NCBI GenBank assembly: GCA_003520965.1
Contig: DOTU01000294.1
Span: 1 to 7,809 of the forward strand
Direction of reading: 5' to 3'
DNA length: 7,809 bases
From: Candidatus Zixiibacteriota bacterium
GTDB lineage: Bacteria; Zixibacteria; MSB-5A5; UBA10806
The notes beneath the pieces were generated by a model that worked only from the letters and a program-made list of their open reading frames with translations, was not told the DNA's origin and did not search any database. Position numbers and translations under genes: made by a program. The first letter of the stretch is position 1, and every line of letters begins with the position of its first letter. Of the stretch, positions 5,508 through 7,809 are shown piece by piece.

Positions 5508-6953
5508 TTAACCCTTAATATTTGCCAAAGGCAGTAGGCGGGCGACCTTCTTGGAGATGCCAAGCTGATGGACTACATTAACAACCTCGGAAATATCTTT
5601 ATAAGCAAATCCGGCTTCTTCGGCGAGGCCGGAGAACGAAGCAGTGCGAACATAGATGCCCCCCTTCTCCATTTCGTGTTGGAGATCGTTTCCGCGCACT
5701 TTTCTGCGGGCTGCGCCACGAGACATAACTCGTCCGGCACCGTGAAGGGTGGAGCCAAAGGTAAGCTCCTCGGCTTTCTTGGTACCTACAAGGAGAAATG
5801 ATCCGGTCTGCATTGAGCCACCCACCAATACAGGCTGGCCAGTGCTTTGGAAACCTGGCGAAAGATTGGGGTTTCGCGGACCGAAAGCGCGGGTGGCCCC
5901 TTTTCTATGCACCAGAAGCTCGACAGATTTACCGTTAATATTATAGGTTTCAATCTTGGCGATATTGTGGGCGACATCATAGACAAGTTCCATGCCCAGG
6001 TCCTCTGCTTTCTTTCCAAGGAGCCTGGCAAAGCCTGAACGGATACCATTGGTTATCACCTGGCGATTAGCAAAGGCGGCGTTGGCAGCACAACACATTG
6101 CGCCATAATAGCTCTTTCCTTCTGGTGAATTGATAGGGGCGCAAGCGAGTTCGCGGTCGTTAGTGACAATGCCGTACTTTTTCATGGCCGCGCCAAACGA
6201 TTGCAAGTAATCCGTTCCGATTTGATGTCCGAAACCTCGTGAACCGCAATGGACCATGATCATAATCTGGCCTTCGGATTTGATACCCAACAACCCGGCT
6301 ATTTCCCGATCGCATTCATCGTCAAACCTGACTGTCTGGATTTCCAGATAGTGATTGCCGGAGCCAAGAGTGCCGATCTGATCGATGCCACGATTAATGG
6401 CTTTATCGGATACGGCATCAGGATCGGCGCCGGTGAGATGGCCGCGTTGCTCGATACGGTCAAGATCGGAGTCCCAGGCGTAACCGTTTTTATGGCACCA
6501 TTCAGCGCCATTGGTAATGACATTATCAAATTCGGCACGATTTAAGTTCACAAAGCCACTTTTGCCAACACCTGCCGGGATTATCTGGAATAGGGCGTTA
6601 ACAAGCTCTTTTATATGGGGCTTTAATTCGGCCGCGGTAAGATCGGTTCTAATAAGACGGACACCGCAATTGATATCGAAACCGATACCACCGGGTGAAA
6701 TGACGCCGCTGCGCATATCAAAGGCAGCCACGCCGCCGATAGGAAAGCCGTACCCCCAGTGGCCATCAGGCATACACCAGGCATATTCACGTATTCCAGG
6801 CAAGCAAGCTACGTTAGAGATCTGGTTGATAACGCCCTCGTCCATCTGTTTCATCAGGGCTTCAGACGCCACGATGCGGGCGGGCACTTTCATGCCGGGC
6901 TTTTGATCAGGGGGAATTTCCCAAATAAAATTTTCGATTCTTTTAGTTTCCAT
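5508..6953 (-). CDS. rtcB: RNA-splicing ligase RtcB
   Basis: GTP- and manganese-dependent cytoplasmic RNA ligase that joins 2',3'-cyclic phosphate or 3'-phosphate ends to 5'-hydroxyl ends, used in RNA repair and, in some lineages, tRNA splicing. At 481 residues it has the full family length. Expected active-site residues are all visible: Asp93 and Cys96 in 'GFDINCGVR', His201 in 'GSGNHYLE', His235 in 'MVHCGSRGFGH', His329 in 'YDVAHN', the 'HRKGATRAF' block (349-357), and His404 in 'STLHGAGR', the residue that receives GMP. The C terminus ends in Lys-Gly as in well-studied members. 'MPDGHWGYGFPIGG' (61-74) is another hallmark. The start lies 11 bp after the archease stop, with AAGGCGG spanning the stop as the ribosome site. 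It is the last gene of the comF-archease-rtcB operon. A T run follows the stop on the minus strand (5490-5496) but without a convincing hairpin. Confidence 0.98.
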   Translation of the reverse strand: METKRIENFIWEIPPDQKPGMKVPARIVASEALMKQMDEGVINQISNVACLPGIREYAWCMPDGHWGYGFPIGGVAAFDMRSGVISPGGIGFDINCGVRLIRTDLTAAELKPHIKELVNALFQIIPAGVGKSGFVNLNRAEFDNVITNGAEWCHKNGYAWDSDLDRIEQRGHLTGADPDAVSDKAINRGIDQIGTLGSGNHYLEIQTVRFDDECDREIAGLLGIKSEGQIMIMVHCGSRGFGHQIGTDYLQSFGAAMKKYGIVTNDRELACAPINSPEGKSYYGAMCCAANAAFANRQVITNGIRSGFARLLGKKAEDLGMELVYDVAHNIAKIETYNINGKSVELLVHRKGATRAFGPRNPNLSPGFQSTGQPVLVGGSMQTGSFLLVGTKKAEELTFGSTLHGAGRVMSRGAARRKVRGNDLQHEMEKGGIYVRTASFSGLAEEAGFAYKDISEVVNVVHQLGISKKVARLLPLANIKG

Positions 6954-6964
6954 AATATGCCGCC

Positions 6965-7402
6965 TTACAAATCAAGCACCATTCGAACCTTAAAGCCGTT
7001 GCCTACCTTTTCAATTTTTAGATCATGATAGGTCGCGGCTTTGACATCAGTTTTAATTGTATGCCTATCATAATCGATCGACTCTCCGGCCACAATAGCT
7101 TTGAGGGCTTTCCGATCGGGTGAAATATCGATATCGTAATCGGAGAGGAAAAGTTTTTCGGTGTCTTTGAGATAGATAAGCTCAGAGATAAAATTATATA
7201 AAAGCTCCTCAGCGTTTTCCCCGTTTTGCTGTAAAGAATATTTTCTAACCGGCCTAACCTTTTCAAGATCGGTTATGGCGTGAAAACAAGCAGCGGCGCA
7301 AGCGGCAAACAACTCATTCAGGCTGTTTCCGTAAGCGTCAAAGATGAAATCGCCAGAGGCGAAATCGTCGCAAATCTCAAATTTCAGTTCGTCGAATTTC
7401 AT
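6965..7402 (-). CDS. Archease, RtcB-activating protein
   Basis: A 145-residue cytoplasmic protein of the archease family, which speeds up GMP loading and turnover of RtcB. Recognised by 'DAYGNSLNELFAACAAACFHAITD' (about 22-45), which fits the family's 'A.G.tleE.f...a.a.f..m.d' block, the 'LLYNFISELIYLKDTE' helix, 'IKTDVKAATYHDLKIEK', and the terminal 'VRMVLDL' strand ending in Asp-Leu. Length is as usual. The N-terminal motif, usually H-T-A-D, reads A-S-G-D here: the Asp is kept and the His is lost. The ATG overlaps the stop of the upstream comF-like gene as ATGA, with no good Shine-Dalgarno of its own, so translation is probably coupled. Its position directly before rtcB supports the call independently of the motifs. 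Confidence 0.93.
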   Translation of the reverse strand: MKFDELKFEICDDFASGDFIFDAYGNSLNELFAACAAACFHAITDLEKVRPVRKYSLQQNGENAEELLYNFISELIYLKDTEKLFLSDYDIDISPDRKALKAIVAGESIDYDRHTIKTDVKAATYHDLKIEKVGNGFKVRMVLDL

Positions 7403-7809
7403 TTCGCATAGGCCATCGAAAAAATATCAAGACGTTTAATTCCCGCACCCCAAAGCGGTCTGGAAGCCTCGTAAATGGTAGCACCCGTGGTAACGATATC
7501 ATCAACAAGTAAAAGGTTCTTGCCCGCTAAGATTTCCGCGGAGCCAATGGAAATTGCGAAAGCATCGGCAACATTGTTCCAGCGATCATTTTCGGCTAAC
7601 TTAGCTTGCTGATGGGTAGCTTTGACTCTAATCAGGATATCGGTATTGAGCGTAACGCCCAGGCTTTCGGAAAAGCGCCTGGCGATTATTTCTGATTGAT
7701 TGAAACGGCGTTCACGCTCTCGGGTTTTATGAAGGGGCAGGGAAACTATCAGATCATACCTTTTTTCGGAAAGCCTCTCCTCGATTGAGGCGGGCGCCAT
7801 ATCGGATAG
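7399..7809 (-). CDS. ComF-family phosphoribosyltransferase-like protein (5' end outside window)
   Basis: C-terminal part (136 residues visible) of a ComF-like protein. The frame stays open to the window edge past the ATG at 7800 and lacks the N-terminal zinc-ribbon cysteines expected in a full protein of about 200-240 residues, so the real start is outside. Visible motifs are 'IVSLPLHKTRERERRFNQSE', the ComF signature (with Arg where Gly is usual before FNQ), 'THQQAKLAENDRWNNVADAF', and the PRPP-binding loop 'VDDIVTTGAT' near the end. ComF is needed for DNA uptake in naturally competent bacteria, perhaps as a cytoplasmic partner of the uptake machinery, but the family is widespread in non-competent bacteria and its reaction is not settled. 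It overlaps the archease gene by four bases (ATGA), so it shares the transcript. Confidence 0.93.
   Translation of the reverse strand, partial: LSDMAPASIEERLSEKRYDLIVSLPLHKTRERERRFNQSEIIARRFSESLGVTLNTDILIRVKATHQQAKLAENDRWNNVADAFAISIGSAEILAGKNLLLVDDIVTTGATIYEASRPLWGAGIKRLDIFSMAYAK

Noticed and set aside
6511..6906. 131-residue plus-strand frame inside rtcB.
   Set aside because: It is antisense to the strongly conserved RtcB N-terminal domain, with no independent support.

Overview
The window comes from a bacterium of moderate G+C content. Three things point to the FCB group or a neighbouring uncultured phylum such as Zixibacteria: secreted proteins with repeats of the 'PNGGE.W' type, a bacterial archease/RtcB pair, and several starts without a clear Shine-Dalgarno. 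This placement is an impression from protein style, not a result. No transposase, integrase, phage gene, tRNA, rRNA or CRISPR array is visible.

Layout. (1) Positions 3-1223 (+) hold the 3' part of an NtrC-type sigma-54 activator; its start lies outside the window. (2) Positions 1285-1815 (-) encode an exported PrxQ/BCP-like peroxiredoxin. (3) Positions 1816-2141 are non-coding and hold a 159-bp nested palindrome (1946-2104) that folds on paper into a compact four-way cloverleaf. (4) Positions 2142-4241 (-) encode a secreted ComEC-like metallo-beta-lactamase-fold protein with three Ig-like repeats. (5) Positions 4242-4588 form a divergent regulatory region with a sigma-70-like promoter to the left, a 10-bp inverted repeat in the middle and a sigma-54-like promoter to the right. 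(6) Positions 4589-5304 (+) encode a 72-residue unknown protein and a lipoprotein, closed by a strong terminator at 5365-5391. (7) Positions 5508-7809 (-) are a tight operon, read comF-like phosphoribosyltransferase, archease, rtcB.

How the genes fit together. The clearest functional unit is archease plus RtcB: the RNA ligase and its activating partner, with the comF-like gene coupled by an ATGA overlap. The four extracytoplasmic products (peroxiredoxin, MBL-Ig protein, lipoprotein, possibly the small protein) are neighbours but show no shared pathway. An intact GAFTGA loop in the regulator shows that sigma-54 promoters are used in this genome, which makes the candidate at 4541-4555 more plausible, but nothing ties this regulator to that site. 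The items most worth a second look are the cloverleaf element and the 4463-4598 regulatory block.
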